DNA from: GCA-2718815 sp963578105
Lineage (GTDB): Bacteria; Planctomycetota; Planctomycetia; Pirellulales; Pirellulaceae
Direction: 5' to 3'
DNA length: 64,000 bases
Assembly: GCA_963578105.1 (NCBI GenBank)
Contig: CAUZBP010000016.1
Location: 1-64,000 of the forward strand
In this document: positions 45,490 through 55,431 of the stretch, piece after piece
Layout of the letters: the number at the start of each line of letters is the position of its first letter
Numbering within the stretch: the first letter of the stretch is position 1
Notes under the pieces: model-generated
Seen by the model: the letters and a program-made list of their open reading frames with translations, nothing else
What the model was told of the DNA's origin: nothing
Databases searched by the model: none
Translations under genes and position numbers: made by a program

Positions 45490-46292
45490 TCCCCGGAAAC
45501 TTGCTCCAGGAATGAACGCAGCGCAGCGGCCACGGCTTGAGGATTTTCGACTGGAGCCATATGCCCCGCGTCAGGAATCTCCACTAGCCCCGCCCGGGGC
45601 ATGCGGGCAGCCATTGCACGCATTTCGGCAGGGGGAGAAATCACGTCGTCAACCCCACAAATCAGCAGTGCGGGCACATCGATTTCAGCCAGACGTTCGG
45701 TCACGTCCGGCCGCCGGGCCATGCCCCGTTGGGCTGCAGCAATTCCCTGTGGGGAATTACGCAAAACAACCTGTCTTGCATTCTCAATCAGGTCCTGACG
45801 CCGATCACATGTACTCTCGGAAAACAACTTGGAAAGCAAAGCAGCGGGTATGAACCCAGTACCCTCACGCTCCACCCTGGCCGCCATGATAAGACGTGCC
45901 CGCATGATCTCGTCGCTGTCACCAGCAGCTCGTGTATCACAGAGGACAAGACTCCCTACAAGCTCAGGAAATCTCTTCTGAAACTGCCAGGCAATGTATC
46001 CCCCCATCGAAAGCCCGCAAAAAGTGACGGGGTCCCGACAATCGAGCGCCGTCAGAAGCCGTTGCAGGTCATCCGCATATTGTTCCATCGAAACTCGATG
46101 CGGTGTGACCGAACTCTTTCCAAAACCTCGCAAGTCCGGAACAATCGTACGAAACGACGCGGCCAGTAATTCAGTCAGTTCCAGCCACATCGTGTGATCC
46201 AGTGGAAAGCCGTGTACGAAAAGGATCACCGGCCCGCTTCCCCGGTCCATGACTCCCAGTTCTACGTCGCCGATCGATACCGTCTCAGGCAC
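45486..46292 (-). CDS. Alpha/beta hydrolase
   Basis: 268 residues with a complete alpha/beta-hydrolase triad: nucleophile Ser in FCGLSMGGYIAW, an acid in ALLICGVDDVISP and His in PDAGHMAPVENP. The oxyanion HG motif is in LFVHGFPLDHTMW. The closest broad group is 3-oxoadipate enol-lactonase/esterase-like enzymes; the substrate cannot be named. The start is GTG, with GGAG eight bases upstream. It is separated from the DUF2752 gene by 45 bases and may be co-transcribed with it. Confidence 0.85.
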   Translation of the reverse strand: MPETVSIGDVELGVMDRGSGPVILFVHGFPLDHTMWLELTELLAASFRTIVPDLRGFGKSSVTPHRVSMEQYADDLQRLLTALDCRDPVTFCGLSMGGYIAWQFQKRFPELVGSLVLCDTRAAGDSDEIMRARLIMAARVEREGTGFIPAALLSKLFSESTCDRRQDLIENARQVVLRNSPQGIAAAQRGMARRPDVTERLAEIDVPALLICGVDDVISPPAEMRAMAARMPRAGLVEIPDAGHMAPVENPQAVAAALRSFLEQVSGD

Positions 46293-46337
46293 TTTGAATC
46301 TCCGCAGAACTCATTTCGTATGCCTCAGGAAGAACAC

Positions 46338-46823
46338 TTACTGCACCGGGAACCCCGGAATCAGCGATGAATTCACAAATTTGATAAACCATTGGCCAAT
46401 CAGCATGATCGGGAACGGCCACACGAACCATAACCAGAACGTTGAATTGCATTCTCGCAAACCTTGCCGGATTCTCCAGATTTGAAGTATGCGAAAGGGG
46501 ATCTGCAAAACCACCAGGGGAAACAGCCAGACCGCCGCCAGATTATAGCGATAGGCAGTTGCGAACTCTCCGTGGGCCAAGCAGATAAAGCTGCGCGTCA
46601 GGCCGCAACCGGGACAATCCAACCCCAGCAGGCGGCGGGCCAGGCAGAACGAAGGCAAGGGCTTCTTCCAGACTGGCACCACCACTTCCCGGTCTTGCCC
46701 GACGTGTAGTGAAGCGGCCAGGGTGAGGGCAACCATACAAGCTAACAGTATCAACCCATGCTGCAACTGTCGCTCCGACTTCGACCGCCTCCCATCTTGA
46801 ATCAACACGCCTTCGGTGTGCAT
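46338..46823 (-). CDS. DUF2752 membrane protein
   Basis: The diagnostic CPGCGLTRSF motif, with a CPxCGxTR pattern in a loop between membrane spans, identifies DUF2752. Three or four hydrophobic segments follow or precede it. From ATG 46823 the protein is 161 residues. A TTG at 46928 is open, but it would overlap the upstream TPR gene by 59 bases and add a charged, unstructured head, so ATG is preferred with moderate certainty. Function is unknown. It is downstream of the TPR gene on the same strand. Confidence 0.75.
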   Translation of the reverse strand: MHTEGVLIQDGRRSKSERQLQHGLILLACMVALTLAASLHVGQDREVVVPVWKKPLPSFCLARRLLGLDCPGCGLTRSFICLAHGEFATAYRYNLAAVWLFPLVVLQIPFRILQIWRIRQGLRECNSTFWLWFVWPFPIMLIGQWFIKFVNSSLIPGFPVQ

Positions 46824-46869
46824 TCTTTCTTCAAACAACTCCGCAATTGGATCATCCTGTGAACCGTCA

Positions 46870-48696
46870 TCAGCTCTCGTTGATTGGCGCGACGAGTTCA
46901 CGTTGGGTCTGCCGTCGTTGCTTTTCAAGTTGAAACCTTTCCAATTGCCTGCGAATGAGTCCCGAAAACGGCTCGAGTTTCAACGCTCTGCTCTGGTACC
47001 TGACAGCCTGATCAAGATCATTTTTGGCAAAGTAACAACGTGCCAGGGTGTCCAAATAACCTGCCTGATTAGGATGGAGTTCCAGCGACTTCTGGCTGCA
47101 CTCCAGGGCCTCCTCAAAATCACCCTCCGTATTACCAATCAGCCATGCCAACTGATTATACAAGGCCGGATCATCAGGTGTCGCGGCAATCTGTTTGCGA
47201 AATGACTCTGCAGCCTCCTGAATCAGTTTACGAACTCGCTGTTGCCAGTCGAGATCCTGATTCGGTAAGCGATACATGGCAATCAAAACGTCTGCATCAC
47301 TGGAGTCGGCAACAAGGGCCTGTTCCAGGTGCGTCTTCTGCTGGGAAGATTCGTTACGCGCGGCATAATGAAGAGCGAAGAAATGATGCATCCGGGCTCG
47401 GATCCAACCAGTTTGCCTTTGAAAATCGTCAGCCGTGATTTGCTCGTCTCGATTGTCTTGCAAAGCCTGGATCAAACTTTGAAATGTCTGGCCTGCATCC
47501 AATTCACGCGCCCTGTCGTGCAACATCTCGGCCAGACTAAAATGAGCTTTAATGTATGTGTTGGAGGCGATTGGTCCCAGCGCAATCACGTGACGGTATT
47601 CCTTCTCCGCCCAATCCATGAGTCCCCGTTTCTTTAGCTCAAAAGCTGTCAGCTCATGCTCCTTGGAGTCATTTTTCCCGATCTGCAAAGCTTTTTGAAT
47701 CCTTTGATTTGCTCGTTCCACATTTCCAAGTTCCAACTCGGCCTGCGCCAGTCGGTACGCCAGCAGTGCATTTCGAGAAAAAAGGTTGTCATCTCGCTGG
47801 GACAAATCGGTGCAGAGCCGCCATTCTTTTTGCTCCGCAAGCCAATCAACAATCTCCAGAATTTGAACTTCGTTCTTTAACTCCAAATGATCGAACAGTT
47901 GTTTGCTCACCCGGACAGCCTCAGTCGCGTGGCCCGTTTCCCACAACATTTCCGCCTGCCGCCGGAGCAGATTCCGCACAATCTTCTGACTTGACCGATC
48001 GGGGGACACTTGTAACAACCGCCGCTCGACTTCAACCAGTTTTCCCCATGACACGAGTGCGGTCACGGAATTCTCGAGCCAATCCGCATACACATGCAAC
48101 CAACTAGCCCCTGCACGGCGACTCGAACCGAGTGTGTGGCGAATGACATGGCTATGCCTTTTTCGATCCTCCTTATTTTCAGGACAGCTCTGTCCAATCA
48201 CGAACAACGCCGCTTCCTTGGAAAGCGAATCGGTCCGTTCAAAACGCGCCAAACGACAGAGTGCTGCGATACCCGCACCCGCTTCCAATTGAGCCAGGGC
48301 GTTCATTCTCATCACGCGCTGGTCGTCATCTTGCTGGCCGTAACCCTTCAGGATCGTTTTGATCGCAGGTGAATCCTGCTCCCAGGTCCAATCGATACGC
48401 ATGCTGCGAATTAAATACTTCGCACGCATTGCCACCTCAACGTTGTTGCGATTTTGTGCCTCCGACAGTGCCTCGAAGGCGGCAAACCCGAGCTTTGTCA
48501 ATTCGGCCTGGGCTCGTTCTCGCGTCGTATAACGATCATTTCCCAACTGATCAATGAGCTTCGCGACCTTCCGTTGTACATCCTGCGAAGGATCTTGAAC
48601 TTGATCCTCGCCCTGGATGCCAACTGGTAGCACCAGCAAGGCAACCCACACCAGAAGGGTGGCTGCAAATGGCCATCCACGATGATCGGTTAACAT
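46870..48696 (-). CDS. Exported HEAT/TPR-repeat protein
   Basis: 608 residues. A signal peptide (about 8-28, ATLLVWVALLVLPVGIQG) is followed by a HEAT-like segment (KLIDQLGNDRYTTRERAQAELTKLG), a pattern common in planctomycete periplasmic proteins. Several TPR units then run from about 280 to the end (LAQAELELGNVERANQRIQKALQIG; YNQLAWLIGNTEGDFEEALECSQKSLELHP). It is probably a periplasmic scaffold. GGGAGG lies seven bases before the ATG. The partner is unknown; the response-regulator gene lies just upstream. Confidence 0.75.
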   Translation of the reverse strand: MLTDHRGWPFAATLLVWVALLVLPVGIQGEDQVQDPSQDVQRKVAKLIDQLGNDRYTTRERAQAELTKLGFAAFEALSEAQNRNNVEVAMRAKYLIRSMRIDWTWEQDSPAIKTILKGYGQQDDDQRVMRMNALAQLEAGAGIAALCRLARFERTDSLSKEAALFVIGQSCPENKEDRKRHSHVIRHTLGSSRRAGASWLHVYADWLENSVTALVSWGKLVEVERRLLQVSPDRSSQKIVRNLLRRQAEMLWETGHATEAVRVSKQLFDHLELKNEVQILEIVDWLAEQKEWRLCTDLSQRDDNLFSRNALLAYRLAQAELELGNVERANQRIQKALQIGKNDSKEHELTAFELKKRGLMDWAEKEYRHVIALGPIASNTYIKAHFSLAEMLHDRARELDAGQTFQSLIQALQDNRDEQITADDFQRQTGWIRARMHHFFALHYAARNESSQQKTHLEQALVADSSDADVLIAMYRLPNQDLDWQQRVRKLIQEAAESFRKQIAATPDDPALYNQLAWLIGNTEGDFEEALECSQKSLELHPNQAGYLDTLARCYFAKNDLDQAVRYQSRALKLEPFSGLIRRQLERFQLEKQRRQTQRELVAPINES

Positions 48697-48727
48697 CGTA
48701 CACCTCCCTTGAAAATCGCGCTGGCAC

Positions 48728-49201
48728 TCACGCGATCAGGGTTCCGCCGGGCCCGCTCGAATCCTCCATCGACTCGATATATCGGCGCAAACGTTCATTC
48801 TCGTCTTTGATTCCCTTCAACTGAAGCATGTTCTGGACCCGTTTCAACAACTCCACCTTGTTGACCGGCTTGGAAAGGAAATCATCCGTACCCGCATCCA
48901 CCGCGCGTTGGATGTCGCCCAGTTCATTCAGGGCAGTGACCATCAAGACCATCACTGCACTGGTTTCAGGATTATCTTTGAGCTTCCTGCAGACTTCGAA
49001 CCCGCTTAGCTTGGGCATCATGACATCCAGTAAAATCAGGTCCGGGTGAAATGAATCCACTTTTTCCAACGCCTCTTGTCCATCAACAGCAATATCAACC
49101 TGGCAGGGGATATCTGCCAAATATGCTTCTAACAACTCCACATTGGCCTGATTATCGTCGGCAACCAGAATCTTGTTAGGGTCAGACATTTCAACCATCA
49201 C
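48728..49201 (-). CDS. Single-domain response regulator (receiver only)
   Basis: 157 residues, essentially one CheY-like receiver. The acidic pocket (ADDN near the N-terminus), the phospho-acceptor Asp in LILLDVMMP, the Thr in VMVTAL and the Lys in FLSKPVNK are all present. The C-terminal 35 residues are a charged helix without an output domain. The start is ambiguous: GTG 49201, ATG 49198 or ATG 49189. No histidine kinase is adjacent, so it is an orphan regulator. It could act by protein contact, for example in a phosphorelay. Confidence 0.88.
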   Translation of the reverse strand: MMVEMSDPNKILVADDNQANVELLEAYLADIPCQVDIAVDGQEALEKVDSFHPDLILLDVMMPKLSGFEVCRKLKDNPETSAVMVLMVTALNELGDIQRAVDAGTDDFLSKPVNKVELLKRVQNMLQLKGIKDENERLRRYIESMEDSSGPGGTLIA

Positions 49202-49415
49202 TTGCTAGATTCCCAAGGTACTTTGGCCTTTCGAAGAACTCCTTGATTATAGCGCAAGAGGGGAATTGAGAGAACGGGAACCAAAAATGAAGTAGGCTGG
49301 GAAGCCTCCGGGCCAAGACGACACTCGAGGGTGCGGCAGAAGGAGTCGCCAAAATCCTTTCCAGCACGCTGAGTCTGGCGCACGAAGGCTGATTTTGAAA
49401 CGGCCGCCAGACGGG

Positions 49416-50660
49416 CTAAACAGCGGACGCAGGAACGGGAAATTGCGCGCAGAGTTCCGATACATCCGTCCGTATCCTCTTTAACGTCGATTCGTCTTCA
49501 CAATTTCGCAATGACTCCAGTATCCAGGCGGCAATACGCTTCATCTCGTCCGGTCCCATGCCGCGCGTCGTCAAAGCCGGCGTGCCGACTCGGATTCCGG
49601 AAGGGTCAACCGGTTTTCGCTGGTCAAAAGGTATCATATTCTTGTTCACCGTGATGCCGCACCGCTCCAGCGTATTCCCGGCAATTTTCCCGCCAATTCC
49701 CAAAGGCGTCACATCAACCAGCATCAGATGGTTATCCGTTCCACCGCTCACCAGACTCAGGCCACCACTTGCCAGGTCTTCAGCCAGCACCCGTGCATTC
49801 TCGATAACACAACGGCCGTACTCGACAAATTCAGGTTGCATCGCCTCGGCAAAACAAACTGCCTTGGCCGCAATCACGTGCATCAACGGTCCCCCCTGAA
49901 GCCCAGGAAAGACACTCCGATTCAACTCTTTGGCATATTCGGACTTGGCAAGAATCAAGCCCGCCCGGGGGCCTCGCAGAGTCTTATGTGTCGTCGTCGT
50001 GACAAAGTCCGCCACAGAAACCGGATTGTGATGCAAACCCGCAGCAACCAGTCCCGCATAGTGCGCCATGTCGACAAACAACTTGGCTCCGACACTCTCG
50101 GCGATTTCTGCAAACCGGTCGTGGGGTATTTCGCGGGGATATGCGCTTGCGCCAGCCACAATCAGTTTGGGACGATGTTCACGTGCCAACGCAGCAACTT
50201 GATCGAAGTCGATGCGGTGTGTGTCTCGCGTGACACCATAACTGATGAAATTGTAGAGTTGGCCCGAAATATTCAGCTTCATACCATGAGTCAGATGGCC
50301 GCCGTGTGCCAGGTCAAGCCCTAAAACAGTGTCTCCAGGTTGCAGGACGGTCAAATACACTGCCATGTTGGCTTGCGAACCAGAGTGAGGCTGCACGTTG
50401 GCAAATTCCGCCGAAAAGAGTTGCCGGGCTCTGTCTCGCGCCAAATCTTCGACCACATCGACGTGCTCACAGCCACCGTAATATCGCCGGCCCGGATATC
50501 CCTCGGCATATTTATTGGTCAACACACTTCCTGTCGCTTGCATCACCGCCGGACTCGTGTAGTTCTCGCTGGCGATCATTTCCAGCCCATCCTGCTGGCG
50601 AGTCACCTCGCTGTTGATTGCATTCCAGACATCCGGATCTTGTTGCTCGATAAAGTTCAT
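49416..50660 (-). CDS. glyA: Serine hydroxymethyltransferase GlyA
   Basis: GlyA interconverts serine and glycine and charges tetrahydrofolate with one-carbon units. The 414-residue protein is standard. It has the ASENYTSPAVMQATGSVLTN segment, NKYAEGYPGRRYYGG, the PLP lysine in TTTTHKTLRGPRAG and a GLQGGPLMHVIAAKAV loop. The start is ATG. It is a single gene on the minus strand, about 200 bases after the secretin-like gene. I looked for a glycine, THF or SAM riboswitch in that gap and saw none. Confidence 0.96.
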   Translation of the reverse strand: MNFIEQQDPDVWNAINSEVTRQQDGLEMIASENYTSPAVMQATGSVLTNKYAEGYPGRRYYGGCEHVDVVEDLARDRARQLFSAEFANVQPHSGSQANMAVYLTVLQPGDTVLGLDLAHGGHLTHGMKLNISGQLYNFISYGVTRDTHRIDFDQVAALAREHRPKLIVAGASAYPREIPHDRFAEIAESVGAKLFVDMAHYAGLVAAGLHHNPVSVADFVTTTTHKTLRGPRAGLILAKSEYAKELNRSVFPGLQGGPLMHVIAAKAVCFAEAMQPEFVEYGRCVIENARVLAEDLASGGLSLVSGGTDNHLMLVDVTPLGIGGKIAGNTLERCGITVNKNMIPFDQRKPVDPSGIRVGTPALTTRGMGPDEMKRIAAWILESLRNCEDESTLKRIRTDVSELCAQFPVPASAV

Positions 50661-50861
50661 GTTTTCCTGAATCTTTCTCCTACCTGACCTGATCTTCTTT
50701 CACTGTGCAAAATGAATGGACAGCGTAATTCAGACCCGCTGAAAATTCAATGGCGGTGCGGGTGTCCTGCTGATCGCCAGCAGCCAAACAACTGCGCCCC
50801 AAGTTTTATTAGAAAACCAAAAAGAATTGTTGGCAGCGACTTGCACCGCGTCAATCAGGCT

Positions 50862-51953
50862 CTAGCGAAGAGCGCTCGAGATCCAGATGAAAGGCTGCTG
50901 TGCCTCGTCGACCCGCACCTCAAATTTCAGTTTACTAGGAACCAGAATCTTGTCCAAAATGCGCTTATAATAGGAACGGCCACGGGCAACGGACACCAAC
51001 CGTTCTGCGGGATCAACACCATCCAGGGCGAGCGATTGATGGTCGTAAAGCATGGGAACTTCCAGACGTCCCGCAAGCACTTCAATGACTTGGTCCAATG
51101 GTTGATCATCAATTTCAACGGCCAGAAACTCAAATAACTGAGGAATGACGTCCCGCAGCTTCCGCTCGACAGGCCAACCGATCGGCCATGACTCGGACGC
51201 ATTGCGAGCCACCGTTACATGCAGCGACACTTGGCCGGAACGCGCAGCGCGGGGAACCAAGACAAGACCCAGGGGCCGCAGGACCGCAGCCATTACCGTT
51301 CCGCAACTCATGCCCAGTAATTCATCGCCGACTGGTAAATCTTCTTCCAACATCCTGCGAGCAGTAGCGTCGGGTACCACTTTCAGATCAAGACGGGCGC
51401 TGATTTGGGCGAGAATTCGAGCGGAAGATTTTCCCTTGGTTTTCTCACCCAGCACTCCGCGTAATCCGTTGTGAACTTCCAGCAGCGACTTTTCCGTCAA
51501 ACCGAACGCAGCCGGACGAGCATGCAACGCCTCCTCCCCTCCCCGCCGCAACTTCACCAGCCACTCCGCGATTCGTCTTCGGTCACCCAGGGAGAATTTA
51601 CCACCTGAAAGCCGAAGTTGATTTCGTCTGGTCAAGATTCCCTTCACCGCAAAATGCGGTGAGTTCTTTGAACCTGACGACTGCACCTCGATTCGGTCAC
51701 CTGAACGAGGAGATCGAATACGAATGTTGGCAAAACCAAGTTCCTTGAGTTCCCTGATCCAATCTTGCCCCGCGGTGAGTGGTGCCCCTTCCCCCAACAA
51801 CACGACCAAATCAACCTGCGGCTCTGCACTTGCCGCTCGCTGGAAGCACACACAGTCCACCCAACCTACGGCCGCAAACGCCACAAACCAGGTGACCATG
51901 AATTTCGGGTAACCCCACGTTCGCCGGCCGGAAAGAAAGATAAACCGTACCAT
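50862..51953 (-). CDS. Exported protein with secretin/TonB short N-terminal-like domains, function unknown
   Basis: 363 residues. An export segment (about 19-42, VTWFVAFAAVGWVDCV) ends near AASA. Two regions resemble STN/secretin N-domains: about 195-255 (ISARLDLKVVPDATARRML ... LGLVLVPR) and about 280-360 (IDDQPLDQVIEVLAGRLEV ... LKFEVRVDE). This pattern is frequent in planctomycete periplasmic proteins. No pore-forming secretin domain follows, so it would not form a channel. It may be a periplasmic adaptor. The role is unknown. It lies upstream of glyA on the same strand. Confidence 0.65.
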   Translation of the reverse strand: MVRFIFLSGRRTWGYPKFMVTWFVAFAAVGWVDCVCFQRAASAEPQVDLVVLLGEGAPLTAGQDWIRELKELGFANIRIRSPRSGDRIEVQSSGSKNSPHFAVKGILTRRNQLRLSGGKFSLGDRRRIAEWLVKLRRGGEEALHARPAAFGLTEKSLLEVHNGLRGVLGEKTKGKSSARILAQISARLDLKVVPDATARRMLEEDLPVGDELLGMSCGTVMAAVLRPLGLVLVPRAARSGQVSLHVTVARNASESWPIGWPVERKLRDVIPQLFEFLAVEIDDQPLDQVIEVLAGRLEVPMLYDHQSLALDGVDPAERLVSVARGRSYYKRILDKILVPSKLKFEVRVDEAQQPFIWISSALR

Positions 51954-52357
51954 AGAAACTTGTGCCTTTATCTCATCTGTGCCATCCGACCGAATTCGAC
52001 CAGCAACCGCTCGAATCGGTTTCCACCGCGTGCCTCTTGAAAATTATAGCATTCCTGTAGCATTCGCGGTGTGGGGAAGACAGGGAGCGTAAAACGGTCA
52101 ACGGTGTGAAGTCCCAGATAGTGTCAGCCGGAGAGGAGCCTGCCCGTAGGTCGAGGCATCCAGTGTGCGGTGCGGAAAAATATGGGTAGAAAAAATTTGG
52201 GTTGGTTTCAAAAATGTCACTCATGTTCTGAACCTCTATCGCGAGTCATTCCTACCCGTGTGCCACTACCCCTGGGGAGTTGCTGACCCCGTAAAAGTGT
52301 GTCACAATCACGCGATAATTCATCGTCCACCCGCCAAATTCCGAGGGAGAATTCAAG
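51954..52357. other. Divergent intergenic region
   Basis: 404 bases between the divergent secretin-like gene and the sugar isomerase gene. It should hold both promoters. No RNA motif or small gene is evident; AGGGAGA lies about 7 bases before ATG 52358. Confidence 0.35.
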
Positions 52358-53362
52358 ATGCCCCGCCCCGTTACTCTTTTCACTGGTCAATGGGCTGATT
52401 TGAGCTGCGAAACGATGTGCCATAAGGCAGTCGATTTCGGATACGACGGGTTGGAACTGGCCTGTTGGGGTGACCACTTTGAAGTCAACAAGGCCATTCA
52501 AGATGATGGCTATTGTGGTGCCAAACGTGACCAGTTGGATAACGCCGGCTTGCAGTGCCATGCCATTAGCGCGCACCTGGTCGGACAAGCGGTGTGTGAC
52601 ATTGTGGACACGCGTCATCGCGACATTCTTCCTGAATACGTGTGGGGTGATGGAGACCCGCAAGGCGTCAATCAACGTGCCGCAGAAGAAATGAAGGAGA
52701 CCGCTCGGGCAGCTCAAAAATTCGGCGTCGAAGTCGTCAATGGATTTACCGGTTCCAGCATTTGGCACCTGCTCTACACGTTTCCACCCACACCGGATTC
52801 GATGATCGACCAGGGATTTCAACACTTTGCAGACACCTGGAACCCTATTTTGGATGTCTTTGCTGAATGTGGCGTGAAATTCGCCCTGGAAGTACATCCG
52901 ACTGAAATCGCCTTCGATCTCTATAGCGCTGGGCGGGCCCTGGATGCTTTGGATCGCCGCGATGAGTTCGGATTCAACTTCGACCCCAGTCACTTGATTT
53001 GGCAGGGTGTCGATCCGGTCGAGTTCATTCGCGCGTTTCCCGATCGCATCTATCACGCCCATATCAAAGATGCCGTTGTCACACTGGATGGCAAGACAGG
53101 CATCCTTGCGAGTCACTACAATTTCGGTGATCCGCGACGCGGCTGGGATTTCCGTTCTCCGGGCCGTGGAGGAGTGAACTTCGAGGAGATCATCCGGGCT
53201 CTGAACGATATCGAGTATTCCGGACCGCTCAGCGTCGAATGGGAAGACGGCCGCATGGACCGCGATCATGGAGCCCGTGAAGCCTGTGAAAATGTCCGCA
53301 AGTGGGACTTTCCACCCAGTGAGCGAGCGTTCGATTCGGCATTTGCCGAAAATTCGGCCTAA
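52358..53362 (+). CDS. Sugar phosphate isomerase/epimerase (AP endonuclease 2-type TIM barrel)
   Basis: 334 residues with the xylose-isomerase-like TIM barrel used by IolE, hydroxypyruvate isomerases and tagatose epimerases. Metal-ligand regions are FALEVHPTEIAFD (Glu), FNFDPSHLIWQG (Asp, His), YHAHIKDAV (His) and LSVEWEDG (Glu). AGGGAGA stands about 7 bases before the ATG. A long antisense open frame (52217-53269) is a shadow. Planctomycetes carry many paralogues of this family near sugar-degradation genes; no such genes are adjacent, so the substrate is unknown. Confidence 0.88.
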   Translation: MPRPVTLFTGQWADLSCETMCHKAVDFGYDGLELACWGDHFEVNKAIQDDGYCGAKRDQLDNAGLQCHAISAHLVGQAVCDIVDTRHRDILPEYVWGDGDPQGVNQRAAEEMKETARAAQKFGVEVVNGFTGSSIWHLLYTFPPTPDSMIDQGFQHFADTWNPILDVFAECGVKFALEVHPTEIAFDLYSAGRALDALDRRDEFGFNFDPSHLIWQGVDPVEFIRAFPDRIYHAHIKDAVVTLDGKTGILASHYNFGDPRRGWDFRSPGRGGVNFEEIIRALNDIEYSGPLSVEWEDGRMDRDHGAREACENVRKWDFPPSERAFDSAFAENSA

Positions 53363-53499
53363 AAATCGGCAGCTGTCGATAAAGCAACATTGCGGAATCC
53401 ATTCTCTTCCAGCGGCCTGTAAAAAGTAGGATAAGATTGAGTCAACGGTTTCGTCGGATCATCTAGGGAATTCCTGTCCCGCCGAGAATAGTGAAGAGC

Positions 53500-55422
53500 A
53501 TGATGGCAAGTGCGCGCTCAACCCGTGCTGTGGTGCAATACCGATGTTTGCCGGCACTTCGTTTTTTTTTCGTCTGCTGCTCATGCACACTTTTTTTGCA
53601 ATTTCCCGTCTTTGCGAAAAACAAAACGACCCTGGATCCATTTGAGCTGGAACAGGAGTTTAAACAAAACCTTTTACAACTGGCCGATCGATGCCAGGAT
53701 CAGGGACTGCTCGTAGCAGCACGGACCACCCGTAACTGGTTAATTCATCGCGATCCGAATCGACAATATTTTTTTCCTCCTGCCTCGACACCACCGAGAC
53801 CGCTGGCAGCGGAGACCACTTCTGCACGTGGTGAGTGGCATGAGAGGTTCCTGCAACTTCGTCGCCAATACGCTGCGCAACTTTTCCAGCTGATTCAGCA
53901 GTCGCTGATCCGGGAACAAGCTTTCGAAGCCTTTCGCTTGCTTTACGAAGTGCTTCGACAAAACCCCGACCATGCCGATGCTCGACGTATTCTCGGATAC
54001 GTACAGATCGATGGTTTGTGGCGGACCCCCTTTGCTGCCAGGCTAATCGACAACGACAACGTGGATCATCCACAATTCGGCTGGCTCCCGTCCGAACATG
54101 TCGCTCGTTATGAAGCGGGGGAAAGATATTTTCGGAATCGCTGGATCTCGGCCGATCAGGAACAGCGCAGGAGGGCCTCAATCAGTCAAGGCTGGCGAAT
54201 TGAAACGGAACATTACCTCGTCAAAACCAACCACAGCCTCGAGACAGGCGTCGCGTTGGGTCGCCAACTGGAGAATCTGTACACGATCTGGCGTCAACTG
54301 TTCGTCGGTTTCTATACCACCAACGAAATCCTTGCTCGACGGATACGTGGTGACAACATCGAACTGGCTCCCCGGAGAAAATTTAAAGTCGTGTTTTTTC
54401 GTGACCAGAGCGAGTACGTTCGCGAGCTGAAAAAATACCAACCTAAAATTGAACTCACCTTGGGAATCTACCTGGGCCGACAAAGGACAGCCTATTTTTA
54501 TGCGGGTTCGCGAGACGGTGACAAGACTTTGTATCACGAAGCAACACACCAACTGTTTCACGAATCGCATCGCGGCCGCCACGCGACTCGAGATGAAGTG
54601 GGCCTGAGACACAATTTCTGGATCATCGAGGGTATTGCGCTTTATATGGAGTCGATCCAGCAACACGCCGACTTCCTGACTGTGGGCGGCGTCGAATCCG
54701 GGCGTCTGCAGTATGCGCGGCACAACGTGTTGTGCGGAAACTTCTTTGTGCCGCTTGAACAACTGGTTTCACTCGGAAGAATCGAACTTCAGACTGATGA
54801 TCGAATCCGTCTGTTTTACAGCCAGGCGGCCGGATTGACACACTTTCTGATGGACGGGGAGGCCGGACATTATCGAAACTCGTTAGTCGATTTCATCCGG
54901 ACTGTCTACAACCGCCTTGACCAGCCCTCGACTCTTGCGCAATTCTGTGGTCAATCCTATGCCGCTTTGGACGCAGGGTATCGCCAGTTCCTTGATGTTG
55001 ACGATGCAGACTTACTTGATATTACTGAACCGCAGGGAATGTACCGACTTCTGCTTGGTCGAACGGCCGTCACGGACATCGGCCTGCAGCGCCTGGATGG
55101 CGCCAACCAACTTCGGGACCTCAATCTGGATGGCACGGCAATTACCGACCAAGCGTTGAAAGTCATCGGAAACCTACATCACCTGGAAGAACTGGATCTC
55201 TCCGCAACGCGAATTTCCGACAACGGACTCCGACATTTAAAAAACCTGGACAAGCTCAAAATTCTCTGGCTCTCGGGGACTCCAGTGACCAACGAGGGAT
55301 TAGTGTTTCTTACCGGGCTGAAGAGTCTGCAACAGTTGCACGTAGCCCGGACTCGGATCACCACAGAAGGGTTGCAACTGCTGAGCGACGCGTTACCATC
55401 ACTGCGTATCAATCATCCATGA
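53500..55422 (+). CDS. Exported DUF1570-type metalloprotease fused to leucine-rich repeats
   Basis: About 640 residues from ATG 53500 (GTG 53491 is also open). A signal peptide (about 18-40) precedes a helical region. The protease core has LYHEATHQLFHE with HExxH (H349/E350/H353 counted from 53491) and, about 28 residues on, IIEGIALYME with the third ligand Glu: a DUF1570-like gluzincin. From about 525 to the end lie four or five leucine-rich repeats of the bacterial type (LRDLNLDGTAITDQALKVI, LEELDLSATRISDNGLRHL, and so on). The combination suggests an extracytoplasmic peptidase with a protein-binding tail. The creatininase-family gene follows after 9 bases. Confidence 0.82.
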   Translation: MMASARSTRAVVQYRCLPALRFFFVCCSCTLFLQFPVFAKNKTTLDPFELEQEFKQNLLQLADRCQDQGLLVAARTTRNWLIHRDPNRQYFFPPASTPPRPLAAETTSARGEWHERFLQLRRQYAAQLFQLIQQSLIREQAFEAFRLLYEVLRQNPDHADARRILGYVQIDGLWRTPFAARLIDNDNVDHPQFGWLPSEHVARYEAGERYFRNRWISADQEQRRRASISQGWRIETEHYLVKTNHSLETGVALGRQLENLYTIWRQLFVGFYTTNEILARRIRGDNIELAPRRKFKVVFFRDQSEYVRELKKYQPKIELTLGIYLGRQRTAYFYAGSRDGDKTLYHEATHQLFHESHRGRHATRDEVGLRHNFWIIEGIALYMESIQQHADFLTVGGVESGRLQYARHNVLCGNFFVPLEQLVSLGRIELQTDDRIRLFYSQAAGLTHFLMDGEAGHYRNSLVDFIRTVYNRLDQPSTLAQFCGQSYAALDAGYRQFLDVDDADLLDITEPQGMYRLLLGRTAVTDIGLQRLDGANQLRDLNLDGTAITDQALKVIGNLHHLEELDLSATRISDNGLRHLKNLDKLKILWLSGTPVTNEGLVFLTGLKSLQQLHVARTRITTEGLQLLSDALPSLRINHP

Positions 55423-55431
55423 GGTGCTGAC

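Noticed and set aside
50661..50861. Possible glycine, THF or SAM riboswitch upstream of glyA
   Set aside because: No conserved aptamer core could be found in the gap on the minus strand.
52217..53269. 350-codon open frame on the minus strand
   Set aside because: It lies antisense to the sugar isomerase gene, which has intact metal-ligand motifs and a ribosome-binding site; the antisense product has no recognisable domain.
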